From GWF2-33-9 sp964500435 (GTDB taxonomy: Bacteria > Bacteroidota > Ignavibacteria > Kapaibacteriales > UBA2268), in assembly GCA_964500435.1 (NCBI GenBank), contig CAZCNL010000001.1:124001-188000 (forward strand): DNA of 64,000 bases, given 5' to 3'. A model generated the notes under the pieces. The model was not told where the DNA came from. It saw nothing but the letters and a program-made list of their open reading frames with translations, and did no database searches. Numbering within the stretch: the stretch's first letter is position 1; each line of letters opens with the position of its first letter. Positions 54,898 to 63,533 of this stretch are shown here, in pieces. The position numbers were made by a program, and so were the translations under genes.

Positions 54898-54945
54898 ATC
54901 CTATCGATTAAATAATAATAATTTGTTCGATAGGATTTTTTATTT
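54898..54945 (+). terminator. Intrinsic terminator after the TonB receptor
   Basis: ATCCTATCGA (54898-54907) pairs perfectly with TCGATAGGAT (54927-54936), followed by T-rich sequence. Confidence 0.9.
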
Positions 54946-54948
54946 TTG
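54941..54948 (+). promoter_or_regulatory. -7 element before the first glycosyltransferase
   Basis: TATTTTTG matches TAnnTTTG, 17 bases before the ATG at 54966, and overlaps the T-run of the terminator. Confidence 0.3.
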
Positions 54949-54965
54949 TAAATTTAAAATAAATT

Positions 54966-56171
54966 ATGCCAGCAGAGTTTTTTACAAATCAAAATATCAA
55001 CGAACTATACTCAAAGTTTGCAGAAAGAAATTTATCAAATCAAAGTAATCAAATAAAAGTCTCATTAGGAGATTTAATACAACGAATACTATTTCACTTA
55101 ATTAGCTTTCGAATTAAGCCCTTAACAGAGCAAAAAATTGATTTATCTGAAATTTCTAATATTTTATTAATTAGAAATGATGGTTTAGGTGATTACATTC
55201 AATCAACACCTTTCATTTCAACTATAAAAAAAATCAACCCTAAAATAAATATTGACGTTCTCGCTTCAAAGAGAAATTATCAATTAATTCAAGAAGATAA
55301 TAATATTCGTAATGTATATGTAATTGAGGATAAACCGAATTTTTTTCAAATTTATAAAATTAGCAGACAAATAAAGAAACATAATGATTATGATGTGATT
55401 TTTGCTCTAAAACATACAAAAACAACTTTAAATGCTTTAATTTCAATTTTAACATCAAGAAAAGCTATCAAAGTTAATTTTTTTCATTCTAATTATTTCA
55501 GAAATAAGACATATAAACTTGTGTTTAGCAATATGATTAAATTTACTAATGATACTTTTCATTGGAGCTCATATATGAAGAATATGCTTCAAGGAATAAT
55601 ACCTGACAACATTATTAATTCCTTTGTTCCAACCTATGTACTTTCCGAAGACTTTACATTTAAAAATCAGAAAAAAAACGAATTAGTTGATTTATTACAA
55701 ACAGAACAACTCAATATTTTAGTAAATATTTCAGCAAATGAGTCGAACAGGCAATTGGATATTATTAAAGTAACATCATTAATTAATCATTTTATAGATA
55801 ATTACAAAATGAGAATAACAGTTACTGCGTCGCCAAAAGACTATTCTAAGTTGGATTATTTAAAGAAAATCCAAAATAAGAATTCGAATATTGAAATTTT
55901 AAAAACAAGTTTAATTGATTTAATTCATAAGTTAAATCAATTTGATATTGTTATTTCACCTGATACTGGAATAATCCATTTTGCTGATGCATTAAGGATT
56001 CCAATCATCGGAGTTTATGAAAATTACGATAAAATTTCAAAGTGGCATCCATTAAAATCTCAATTTGTTGCGATTATTCCTGAAGATTTGAATTTTTCTT
56101 TAATAAATGAAAAAGAAATAACCCAAGCTTTGGAAGCATTGGGTTATAATTTACATAAATTAAAAAAATAA
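54966..56171 (+). CDS. Glycosyltransferase family 9 (heptosyltransferase-like)
   Basis: 401 residues. The GT9 pattern is seen in the N-terminal ILLIRNDGLGDYIQSTPFI and the C-terminal nucleotide-sugar site SPDTGIIHFADALRIPIIGVYE. Such enzymes add heptose or other sugars to lipopolysaccharide on the cytoplasmic face. The N-terminal about 55 residues before the domain are an extra extension. A second GT9 gene lies 1 kb downstream. Confidence 0.87.
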   Translation: MPAEFFTNQNINELYSKFAERNLSNQSNQIKVSLGDLIQRILFHLISFRIKPLTEQKIDLSEISNILLIRNDGLGDYIQSTPFISTIKKINPKINIDVLASKRNYQLIQEDNNIRNVYVIEDKPNFFQIYKISRQIKKHNDYDVIFALKHTKTTLNALISILTSRKAIKVNFFHSNYFRNKTYKLVFSNMIKFTNDTFHWSSYMKNMLQGIIPDNIINSFVPTYVLSEDFTFKNQKKNELVDLLQTEQLNILVNISANESNRQLDIIKVTSLINHFIDNYKMRITVTASPKDYSKLDYLKKIQNKNSNIEILKTSLIDLIHKLNQFDIVISPDTGIIHFADALRIPIIGVYENYDKISKWHPLKSQFVAIIPEDLNFSLINEKEITQALEALGYNLHKLKK

Positions 56172-56185
56172 TAATAAATTAATAG

Positions 56186-56716
56186 TTATTTTAACTCACC
56201 ATATTTTTCAGGGTATGGCGGTAAAGGCAAATCATTTGGTATACCCATTAATGGAAAATCTTTTCTCAATGGATAAAGTGGCTCGCCTGATTCTGGGTCT
56301 TTAAAATCTTCGGGCATATAAAATCTGCGTAAAAAAGGATGATTTTGAAATACAATTCCATACATATCATAAGTTTCTCTTTCATACCAATTAGCACTTT
56401 CCCAAATTCCTGTTGCAGAAGGGCAAGTGCAATCTACTTCGCTAACAGGAGTTTTAACCCGTAGATAATATTTGTATTTGTTGGAATATAATATATAAAC
56501 CACTTCAAAACGTTCAGGTTTTTTCAGCCAATCAATTGCCGTAATATCAATGCACATATCAAAATCAAGAGATGGGTTTGCTTTCAGTTCTTGCAAAACT
56601 TCGATGATATGTTCACGAGGTACAATAACAGTAAGCTGATTTCTATGTTCATAAGTTGAATATTTAAAATTAAACTTTTCAAATTCAACCGTTATTTTTT
56701 CTTTATCTATATACAT
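56186..56716 (-). CDS. nuoC: NADH-quinone oxidoreductase subunit C, solitary
   Basis: 176 residues. The 30-kDa-subunit signature WYERETYDMYGIVFQNHPFLRR is followed by PLRKDFPL. It belongs to the peripheral arm of complex I. No nuoD follows: the gene ends 15 bases from a convergent glycosyltransferase, and it lies 43 kb from nuoAB. It follows a STAS gene on the same strand by eight bases. Confidence 0.94.
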   Translation of the reverse strand: MYIDKEKITVEFEKFNFKYSTYEHRNQLTVIVPREHIIEVLQELKANPSLDFDMCIDITAIDWLKKPERFEVVYILYSNKYKYYLRVKTPVSEVDCTCPSATGIWESANWYERETYDMYGIVFQNHPFLRRFYMPEDFKDPESGEPLYPLRKDFPLMGIPNDLPLPPYPEKYGELK

Positions 56717-56724
56717 AAATTCTC

Positions 56725-57081
56725 CTAATTTTCGCTAATATTTGATAAAATATCAGATTTAGCTTGGTCTACAGAGTCGCTGAATTCGAACATTTGGTCG
56801 ATTTTAGTCATTTTCATTAAATTAAGTACAAAATTATTAGCATTTACAATGAAAACGGGAACGGCATAATCACGTAACTGACGATTTGCAAGAAGTAATG
56901 CACCAAGTCCCGAGCTATCCATTGATTCAACATTACTTAATTCAAAAATCATTGCTTTTATATCTGGTTGAGCTTCAATCAAGATTTTTGTCTTAAGTTC
57001 TGGAGCAAATTCTGCTCCGACAGTTTTTTCTTTTATCGTAAAAACGACAATTTTATTATCATTTTCAATTGTAAATTTCAT
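56725..57081 (-). CDS. STAS-domain anti-sigma-factor antagonist
   Basis: 118 residues from the ATG at 57081; a longer start would run into the divergent gene and is rejected. The STAS motif VESMDSSGLGALLLA contains the Ser that an anti-sigma kinase would phosphorylate. Such proteins release sigma factors or act in other partner-switching circuits. The kinase partner is not nearby. Co-transcription with nuoC is likely (eight-base gap) but the link is unexplained. Confidence 0.88.
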   Translation of the reverse strand: MKFTIENDNKIVVFTIKEKTVGAEFAPELKTKILIEAQPDIKAMIFELSNVESMDSSGLGALLLANRQLRDYAVPVFIVNANNFVLNLMKMTKIDQMFEFSDSVDQAKSDILSNISEN

Positions 57082-57128
57082 CAGTTTTTCGTAAAATTGT
57101 AAAACATATTTATCAAAATTAATAATTA

Positions 57129-58205
57129 ATGCAAAATAAAACAAAAATTAGTCTAAATTTTATTCAAAATCCTTCAATTTTAGTTATAAGATTGAGTTCA
57201 ATTGGTGATATAATTCTCACAACTCATATTCCTCGATTACTTAGAAATAAGTTTCCAAATTTGGAAATAGATTACCTCACATTTAATAGCTATGCCCAAT
57301 TACTACAATTTAACCCAAGAATCGACAATTTATTATCAATCGAAAAAAAAAGTGTAAAAACAAACGAATTCAATATTTATACATCAAAAAATGAACATAT
57401 TTTTGATTTAAAAAAATATGATATAATAATTGATTTACAAAATAATAAATATTCACACAAAATTTTAAGCAATTTTAACTTATTTCAAAATTCGGAAATA
57501 TTAAGTTTTAACAAAAATAGATTTCATAAATTAGCTTTAGTTTATTTAAAAAAGGGATTAATCAACAATTTTAATATTCCAGAGGAGTATTTAAAAACTG
57601 TTTCAACATTAAATATTGAAAATGATGAATTAGGCTTGGAATTATGGTTTGAAGGTGAAAAAGAATATTCACCTTTTTTTAAAAATAATAAATCAAACAA
57701 GTTGGCAATGATTTGTATTGCACCAGGAGCCGCACATAAAACAAAGCAATGGTTACCTGATAGATTTAGTAAACTAATTAAAGTAATTAAAGAAAAATAT
57801 AATAGCGAAATAATTCTTTTGGGTGGAAAAAATGAAATAGAACTAAACAAACAAATTCAATTGGCTTCGGGTGTTGCAATAAATAACTATACTGGACAAC
57901 TATCGCTTTTAGAAACAGCAAAGTATATTGATAGCTCAGATTTATTGGTTTGCAATGATACTGGATTAATGCATATTGCCGCCGCAAGAAAAGTACCGAT
58001 TATAACTATTTTCGGGTCATCAGTTAAAGAACTTGGTTTTTCACCTTATAAAACAAAATTTAAGATTGTTGAGAAAAATTTATGGTGCAGACCATGTTCA
58101 CATATTGGACGGAGTTTTTGTCCACTTGGCAATTTTAATTGTATGAAATTAATAGAAGTCCAAGATGTAATAAATGAAATTGAAAGATTAATTTTCAATC
58201 TTTAA
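57129..58205 (+). CDS. Glycosyltransferase family 9 (lipopolysaccharide heptosyltransferase-like)
   Basis: 358 residues. N-terminal VIRLSSIGDIILTTHIPRLLRNKFP and C-terminal CNDTGLMHIAAARKVPIITIFGSS are typical of WaaF/WaaC-like heptosyltransferases. A Cys-rich stretch near the end (LWCRPCSHIGRSFCPLGNFNC) also occurs in some GT9 enzymes. It is divergent from the STAS gene, with only 47 bases between. Confidence 0.9.
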   Translation: MQNKTKISLNFIQNPSILVIRLSSIGDIILTTHIPRLLRNKFPNLEIDYLTFNSYAQLLQFNPRIDNLLSIEKKSVKTNEFNIYTSKNEHIFDLKKYDIIIDLQNNKYSHKILSNFNLFQNSEILSFNKNRFHKLALVYLKKGLINNFNIPEEYLKTVSTLNIENDELGLELWFEGEKEYSPFFKNNKSNKLAMICIAPGAAHKTKQWLPDRFSKLIKVIKEKYNSEIILLGGKNEIELNKQIQLASGVAINNYTGQLSLLETAKYIDSSDLLVCNDTGLMHIAAARKVPIITIFGSSVKELGFSPYKTKFKIVEKNLWCRPCSHIGRSFCPLGNFNCMKLIEVQDVINEIERLIFNL

Positions 58206-58246
58206 GCAAAATATTTATAATCGTTATATTTAATTATATCTTTTAT

Positions 58247-58254
58247 TATTTTTG
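58247..58254 (+). promoter_or_regulatory. -7 element before the acyl-CoA synthetase
   Basis: TATTTTTG lies 21 bases before the ATG, and an AAAGGTG ribosome site lies between them. Confidence 0.35.
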
Positions 58255-58275
58255 CATTTTTAACAAAGGTGCGAG

Positions 58276-60078
58276 ATGAATTTATTTACTATTCCTGAAA
58301 TGATTTTAAAAACTTGCAATAAATATTCAGACACTCGCCAAGCAATATTTTACAAGGAAAATGGTAAATATACAAGTATAAATTATTCTGACATAAAAGA
58401 CAAAGTTGAATCTCTGGCTTTAGCTCTCTTAGATCTAGGCCTACATCAAAGAGATAGAATAGGAATAATTGGTGAAAATCGACTTGAGTGGTTAATAACT
58501 GATTTCGCAATACAACTAATTGGTGGGGTAGTAGTTCCTGTCTTTTCCACTCTTTCTTCGAAACAAGAGGAATATATCTATAGTGATTGCGAGGCATCTG
58601 CTATTTTTGTTACTAATAATTTTCATCTTCAAAAAGTGTTAGAATTCAAAGATAATGTACCTTCGCTAAGACATATTTTTGTGATGAATGATGATTTTTC
58701 AACTTCAGAACTATGCGTTAAATCATTTTCGAAGTTATTGGAAACAGGAAACGATTTAAAAAGCAATACAGATAAAGATAAGTTTTTCGAAGATTACATA
58801 AAAAAAATCGAACTTGAAGATATAAGTGCTTTAATTTATACAAGCGGAACAACGGGCAACCCGAAAGGTGTTATGCTCACACATCGCAATTTGTCAACAA
58901 ATATGATTGATTCTTGCGAACGAGTTAAATTTAATGAAAATGATATGTTCCTTTCATATCTTCCCTGGTGCCATTCATACGAAAGGATGGTCATATACTC
59001 TGCATTTTATTCAGGCTCGCAAATTGCAATAGCTGAATCGATTGAAACAGTTGCTTCGAATATCAATGAAATCAAACCAACACTTGTTACAACAGTACCA
59101 AGGTTACTTGAAATTGTCAAAAAGAAAATTACTCAGGGAATGGAAAAAGAAACTCTCGTAAAACAGAATATTTTTAAGTGGGCTTTAAAAGTAGGAGAAG
59201 AATACATAACACAGAAATTTCAAGGTAAAACATCTATTATGCTCAAAACACAATATGAAATAGCAGATAAATTAGTCTTTTCTAAAATAAGAGCAAAGTT
59301 AGGAGGACGAGGTTTTAGATTTGTAGCAGGTGGAGCTGCGCTTTCTACTGATGTTTGGAAATTCTTTCAGGCTGCAGGGTTTGAAGTTCATAGTGGTTAT
59401 GGTTTAACTGAAGCCTCGCCAGTTGTTTCGGTAACAGAAAATAGTAATTTTGAATTCGGTACTGTTGGTCGTCCGTTTACTCATATTGAGTTGAAAATAG
59501 CAAGTGATGGAGAAATATTAATCAAAGGTCCAAGTATAATGGCTGGTTATTGGCAAGATAAGGAGGCGACTCGTGCGGCAATAGATGATGATGGGTGGCT
59601 TTATACAGGTGATGTCGGAGAATTAACAAGTAAAGGTAATTTGAAAATTACTGATAGGAAAAAATATATAATTGTTACGAGTAGCGGTAAAAATATCGCA
59701 CCACAACCTATTGAAGAACTAATTTGCCGCAGTCCATATATTGACCAATGCTTTCTCTTGGGCGATAATAGAGAGTTTTGCACGGCCTTAATTACCCCAG
59801 ACTATGAAGCAATTAAAAAACTTGCCGATACTTTCGGGCTTGAATATAAATCAGAAAATGACTTAATTAATAATGAAAAAATTATTAAAACAATAAGGAA
59901 TGAAATTGATTATTTACAAAAGGACTTAGCAAAATATGAAAGAATTAGAAAATTTACTTTGCTCCCAAGACCTTTTTCAATCGAAAATGGTGAATTAACG
60001 CCCAAGCTAAGTGTAAGAAGACATATAGTTGAAAGAAATTATTCTTATTTAATTGAAGAAATGTACAATGTAAGTTAA
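58276..60078 (+). CDS. fadD: Long-chain acyl-CoA synthetase (AMP-forming)
   Basis: 600 residues of the ANL superfamily. P-loop YTSGTTGNPKGVMLTH, SGYGLTEASPV, DGWLYTGDVGEL, DRKKYIIVTSSGKNIAP. It activates fatty acids with ATP and CoA. The family (FACS/FadD15-like) is firm, chain length preference is not. It is a single gene, convergent with an rRNA methyltransferase. Confidence 0.93.
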   Translation: MNLFTIPEMILKTCNKYSDTRQAIFYKENGKYTSINYSDIKDKVESLALALLDLGLHQRDRIGIIGENRLEWLITDFAIQLIGGVVVPVFSTLSSKQEEYIYSDCEASAIFVTNNFHLQKVLEFKDNVPSLRHIFVMNDDFSTSELCVKSFSKLLETGNDLKSNTDKDKFFEDYIKKIELEDISALIYTSGTTGNPKGVMLTHRNLSTNMIDSCERVKFNENDMFLSYLPWCHSYERMVIYSAFYSGSQIAIAESIETVASNINEIKPTLVTTVPRLLEIVKKKITQGMEKETLVKQNIFKWALKVGEEYITQKFQGKTSIMLKTQYEIADKLVFSKIRAKLGGRGFRFVAGGAALSTDVWKFFQAAGFEVHSGYGLTEASPVVSVTENSNFEFGTVGRPFTHIELKIASDGEILIKGPSIMAGYWQDKEATRAAIDDDGWLYTGDVGELTSKGNLKITDRKKYIIVTSSGKNIAPQPIEELICRSPYIDQCFLLGDNREFCTALITPDYEAIKKLADTFGLEYKSENDLINNEKIIKTIRNEIDYLQKDLAKYERIRKFTLLPRPFSIENGELTPKLSVRRHIVERNYSYLIEEMYNVS

Positions 60079-60092
60079 ATAAAATATTGTAG

Positions 60093-61250
60093 TTAATCCA
60101 CAATAAAACCAAAAAATTTCAAATACCGAGTTTCCTCCATTGAAGTCAGAATTGGATGGTCTGGAGATTGTAGACCTGTGTAAATTAACCTTAAGTTCCG
60201 ATTTAATTCTTTTGCAGTTTGTAAAATGATATTGTAAAATACATCTTCTCTAATATGTTGGGAACAGCTCGATGTTAGAAGAATTCCACCCTTTTCCAAG
60301 GCTTTAATTGCAAGTTTATTTACTTTTTTATAGCCAATTATTGCATTTGGAACTGATTTTTTATTTTTTGCAAATGCCGGTGGGTCACAGATTATAATAT
60401 CCCACTTTTGAGTTTGAGATTTTAAAAATTCAAAAACATCAACGAGCTCGAAGCTGATATTGTTAAATTGATTGATTTTTGAATTATTTTTGGCTAATTC
60501 TATTGAAAATGAAGAACTATCTATTCCTAAAATCTTCGAGGCATTTCCTTTTGCAGCGTTTAAAGCAAAACCACCTTGATTGCAAAAAAGATCTAAAACA
60601 GTTTGATTTTTAGAAATGCTTTGAAGGAATTTTCTATTTAAGCGTTGGTCAAAAAAATATCCTGTTTTTTGTCCAAAATTTAAGGAAATATTATATTTTA
60701 TGCTATTTTCTTCAATTTCAATGAAATCGGGAATCTCCCCAAATAGAATTTTATCTTCAAGAGGAAGACCTTCAATCTTTCTCCAATATGTATCGTTTTT
60801 TAGAAATATACCTTTGGTTGAGGGAAATAAAGATAAAATTGCATTACGTAACAAATCTATGTTATTTTCAAAACCAGCAGTTAATATTTGTAGTGCGAAG
60901 TAATCATTATATTTATCAATAATCAAACCAGATAAATTATCACTTTCGCCAAAAATCAAACGGTAACTTATTTCTTCATAAAAAATCTTTTTTCGTAAAT
61001 TATATGCCTTTGTAATTCTCTCAATAATTAAGTTTAAATTGAAAATCTCGGAATTTAAAATTCGAACAGCAATCAAACTATTTTTGTTATAAAAACCAAT
61101 TCCATAGTTGTTATTTAAATTGTCAATAACTTTAACAATCGAGCCAGGAGGTAAGTCTGGCAATTCGGTTAATTCGTTTGAAAATATCCATTGATAACCA
61201 CTTTGTAATTTTTTTGTAATTCTATTGTTCTTAATTCTTACAATTTCCAT
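60093..61250 (-). CDS. RlmI-like 23S rRNA (cytosine-5) methyltransferase
   Basis: 385 residues: an N-terminal PUA domain (LQSGYQWIFSNELTELPDLPPGSIVKV), an EEHUB-like middle, and a Rossmann methyltransferase with DLFCNQGGFALNAAKGNA, IICDPPAFAKNKKS and SSCSQHI. This is the RlmI/YccW architecture, which makes m5C in 23S rRNA using S-adenosylmethionine. The exact target base is not predictable. Confidence 0.9.
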   Translation of the reverse strand: MEIVRIKNNRITKKLQSGYQWIFSNELTELPDLPPGSIVKVIDNLNNNYGIGFYNKNSLIAVRILNSEIFNLNLIIERITKAYNLRKKIFYEEISYRLIFGESDNLSGLIIDKYNDYFALQILTAGFENNIDLLRNAILSLFPSTKGIFLKNDTYWRKIEGLPLEDKILFGEIPDFIEIEENSIKYNISLNFGQKTGYFFDQRLNRKFLQSISKNQTVLDLFCNQGGFALNAAKGNASKILGIDSSSFSIELAKNNSKINQFNNISFELVDVFEFLKSQTQKWDIIICDPPAFAKNKKSVPNAIIGYKKVNKLAIKALEKGGILLTSSCSQHIREDVFYNIILQTAKELNRNLRLIYTGLQSPDHPILTSMEETRYLKFFGFIVD

Positions 61251-61316
61251 AATTTAGCAATTGTCTTTCCAAAATTTCGTCAATTAATTAATTGTAAAAT
61301 TAAATAAAAAAACTAA

Positions 61317-62312
61317 ATGGCTTATAATAGAAATTATGGTGGCGGATTTTTTAGTTCAATGTTGCCTCCTGTAATAAAATATTTACTTTTAATAAATGTT
61401 GCTGTATTTTTGTTTCAAGTATTATTTTTAGATTTTATAACTATTGGCGGAGTATCAGTAGGGCGACTAATAATTGAGTACTTCGCACTTCAACCAATAT
61501 TTGTATCGGAATATGGAATTTTTGGAGGGAGTCAATTTTGGATTTGGCAACTAATTACTTATCAATTTCTTCATGGAGGGCTTTGGCACTTATTCTTTAA
61601 TATGTTCGCATTGTGGATGTTTGGAATGGAATTAGAAAATCAGTGGGGAAGTCAAAGATTTTTAGTTTATTATTTATTATCAGGAATAGGTGCTGGTCTC
61701 TGTCAATTATTTATAAGTCCATTATTCGGACCAGTCGGACCAACAATTGGTGCATCTGGGGCAATTTATGGTGTTTTGTTAGCTTTTGGAATGACATTTC
61801 CAAACCGTCCAATTTTTATGTTCCCATTTTTTATCCCAATACCAGCAAAATTCTTTGTTATTATTTTCGCTGTTATTGAGTTGTTTTCCGGTATTTCAGG
61901 TGGTGATGGTGTAGCCCATTTTGCTCATTTAGGTGGTGCTTTAACAGGGTTACTTTTAATTTTATTTGGTGATAAAACCAAACTTATGCCATTTTTAACT
62001 AAATTAATTTCTCCTAAAAGCAAGTATAAAAATTCATTTTATTCACAACATCCACCACAAAACCAACCTGGACCGGGTTATTTCAATGTTACTTGGCAAA
62101 AACCAGTTTCAACACCTCGTGAAAAGAATTATTACAATTTAGAAGAAGAAAAAACAAATTCTTACAATTTATTAAATAGCATTGTAATTGAAGGAGAAGA
62201 AATTACACAAAAGAAAATTGATGCTATTTTAGATAAAATTAGCGAATTCGGTTATCAAAGTCTTACAGATAAGGAAAAAAGAATTTTGACTGAATTAAGT
62301 AAAAGATTATAA
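61317..62312 (+). CDS. Rhomboid-family intramembrane serine protease
   Basis: 331 residues with six or seven membrane segments. Motifs: FLHGGLWHLFFNMFALWMFG, catalytic Ser147 in GASGAIYG, and His204 in AHLGGALTG. It cleaves membrane proteins within the bilayer. A soluble Pro/Gln-rich and helical C-terminal tail (about 240-331) is longer than usual. Its TAA stop abuts and overlaps the stop of the convergent flavodoxin gene (TTATAA). Confidence 0.93.
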   Translation: MAYNRNYGGGFFSSMLPPVIKYLLLINVAVFLFQVLFLDFITIGGVSVGRLIIEYFALQPIFVSEYGIFGGSQFWIWQLITYQFLHGGLWHLFFNMFALWMFGMELENQWGSQRFLVYYLLSGIGAGLCQLFISPLFGPVGPTIGASGAIYGVLLAFGMTFPNRPIFMFPFFIPIPAKFFVIIFAVIELFSGISGGDGVAHFAHLGGALTGLLLILFGDKTKLMPFLTKLISPKSKYKNSFYSQHPPQNQPGPGYFNVTWQKPVSTPREKNYYNLEEEKTNSYNLLNSIVIEGEEITQKKIDAILDKISEFGYQSLTDKEKRILTELSKRL

Positions 62313-62786
62313 AGCATTTACTGCATTAGCGAAATTTTCAATTTCCTTTTCGTCCAATAAATGTAAATCTTTATCTAATCCTTTCATTTTCTTTAACATA
62401 ATTTTTTCCAAAAAATTCAAATTTTTTAAAATAACTTCACCTCCAAAGATACTTTTTATCTGGGAGTTATTTATTAGTTTTTTTGGAAAGGCATTTTGGA
62501 ATTCTTCTTCGTATTGTTCTTTTTCTAAACCACACATAAAAAGAGCGGTTTGTTTATTAATAAGACAATCCAAATTATTTAAACAAAAATCTTGAAATTT
62601 CTTGGAAGGCTTTCCAACATAAACAGAAGTTCCAATGATTATAAAATCAGCGTTATTTATGTCACTTACATTTGAAGATTGATAATCTTTAACAGTTACA
62701 TTATGTTTAGTAAGTTTGGATACTAAACTATAAGCTACTTTTTGTGTAGTTCCTTTCTTTGAAGAATAAATAACTAGAATGTTCAT
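62307..62786 (-). CDS. Flavodoxin-like protein (HemG-like)
   Basis: 159 residues from the ATG at 62786 (a GTG four codons up is less likely). N-terminal ILVIYSSKKGTTQKVA is the FMN phosphate loop; IIGTSVYVGKPSK is the second flavin loop. The sequence resembles flavodoxin-domain protoporphyrinogen oxidases such as HemG, but a stand-alone FMN electron carrier is equally possible. Confidence 0.82.
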   Translation of the reverse strand: MNILVIYSSKKGTTQKVAYSLVSKLTKHNVTVKDYQSSNVSDINNADFIIIGTSVYVGKPSKKFQDFCLNNLDCLINKQTALFMCGLEKEQYEEEFQNAFPKKLINNSQIKSIFGGEVILKNLNFLEKIMLKKMKGLDKDLHLLDEKEIENFANAVNAL

Positions 62787-62839
62787 AATAATCAACACAA
62801 TTTTTAGTTAAATACGTCTCAAAAAACAAAAAGTTTCCT

Positions 62840-63463
62840 ATGGATAATAAATTTGACGAATTGTTAATTGATTACAATAATTTAAGTTTAACAATTAATA
62901 CTCGCCTGTATGAATTTAAGCAAGTTCCCGAAGACAAATATTTTTATGAAATGATTTATTGTCTATGCACACCAATGAGCAAGGCAACAAATGCCTTGAA
63001 AGTCCAAGAAATTCTTCAATCCAAAAATTATCATTATAATGAATTAGATATAACTGATATTTTGAGAAATCCCGAAAATTATATTAGGTTTCATAATCAA
63101 AAAGCAAAATTTATTGAGTATAATAAGAAGCAATTTGATAAAATTTATAAAGTTATCAAGAAAGACAACGAACCAGCAGAAAAAAGAAGCGAATTAGTAA
63201 AATTTGTAAAAGGATTTGGCTATAAGGAGGCTTCACATTTTTTACGCAATATTGGAATTTTTGGTCTTGCAATTTTAGATAGACATATTTTAAAAAATTT
63301 AGTTAAATATGAAATTATTCCAAATAATTATAAATTAAAAAATTACAAAGATTATATCAACATTGAAACTTATTTTGTTAATTTTGCTAAAATGTTAAAA
63401 ATTGAAATAGAAGAATTAGATCTATTACTTTGGGCACGTGAAACAGGAGAAGTTTTAAAATAA
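62840..63463 (+). CDS. N-glycosylase/DNA lyase, Ogg2-type 8-oxoguanine glycosylase
   Basis: 207 residues. A helix-hairpin-helix GPD-fold enzyme with catalytic Lys in GFGYKEASHFLRNIG and Asp in LAILDRHIL, the Ogg2 signature. The N-terminal FYEMIYCLCTPMSKA also fits. It removes 8-oxoguanine and nicks the abasic site. Ogg2 is best known from archaea and scattered bacteria, in contrast to the usual bacterial MutM. Confidence 0.88.
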   Translation: MDNKFDELLIDYNNLSLTINTRLYEFKQVPEDKYFYEMIYCLCTPMSKATNALKVQEILQSKNYHYNELDITDILRNPENYIRFHNQKAKFIEYNKKQFDKIYKVIKKDNEPAEKRSELVKFVKGFGYKEASHFLRNIGIFGLAILDRHILKNLVKYEIIPNNYKLKNYKDYINIETYFVNFAKMLKIEIEELDLLLWARETGEVLK

Positions 63464-63533
63464 ATTTTAAATAAAATTAAACCAATTGAAAAAAAAATTG
63501 TCAAAATATCAAATTAATTAATGGAGTCATAAA

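Noticed and set aside
57082..57144. Upstream extension of the STAS protein
   Set aside because: It would overlap the start of the divergent glycosyltransferase gene; the STAS domain starts at MKFTIEN.
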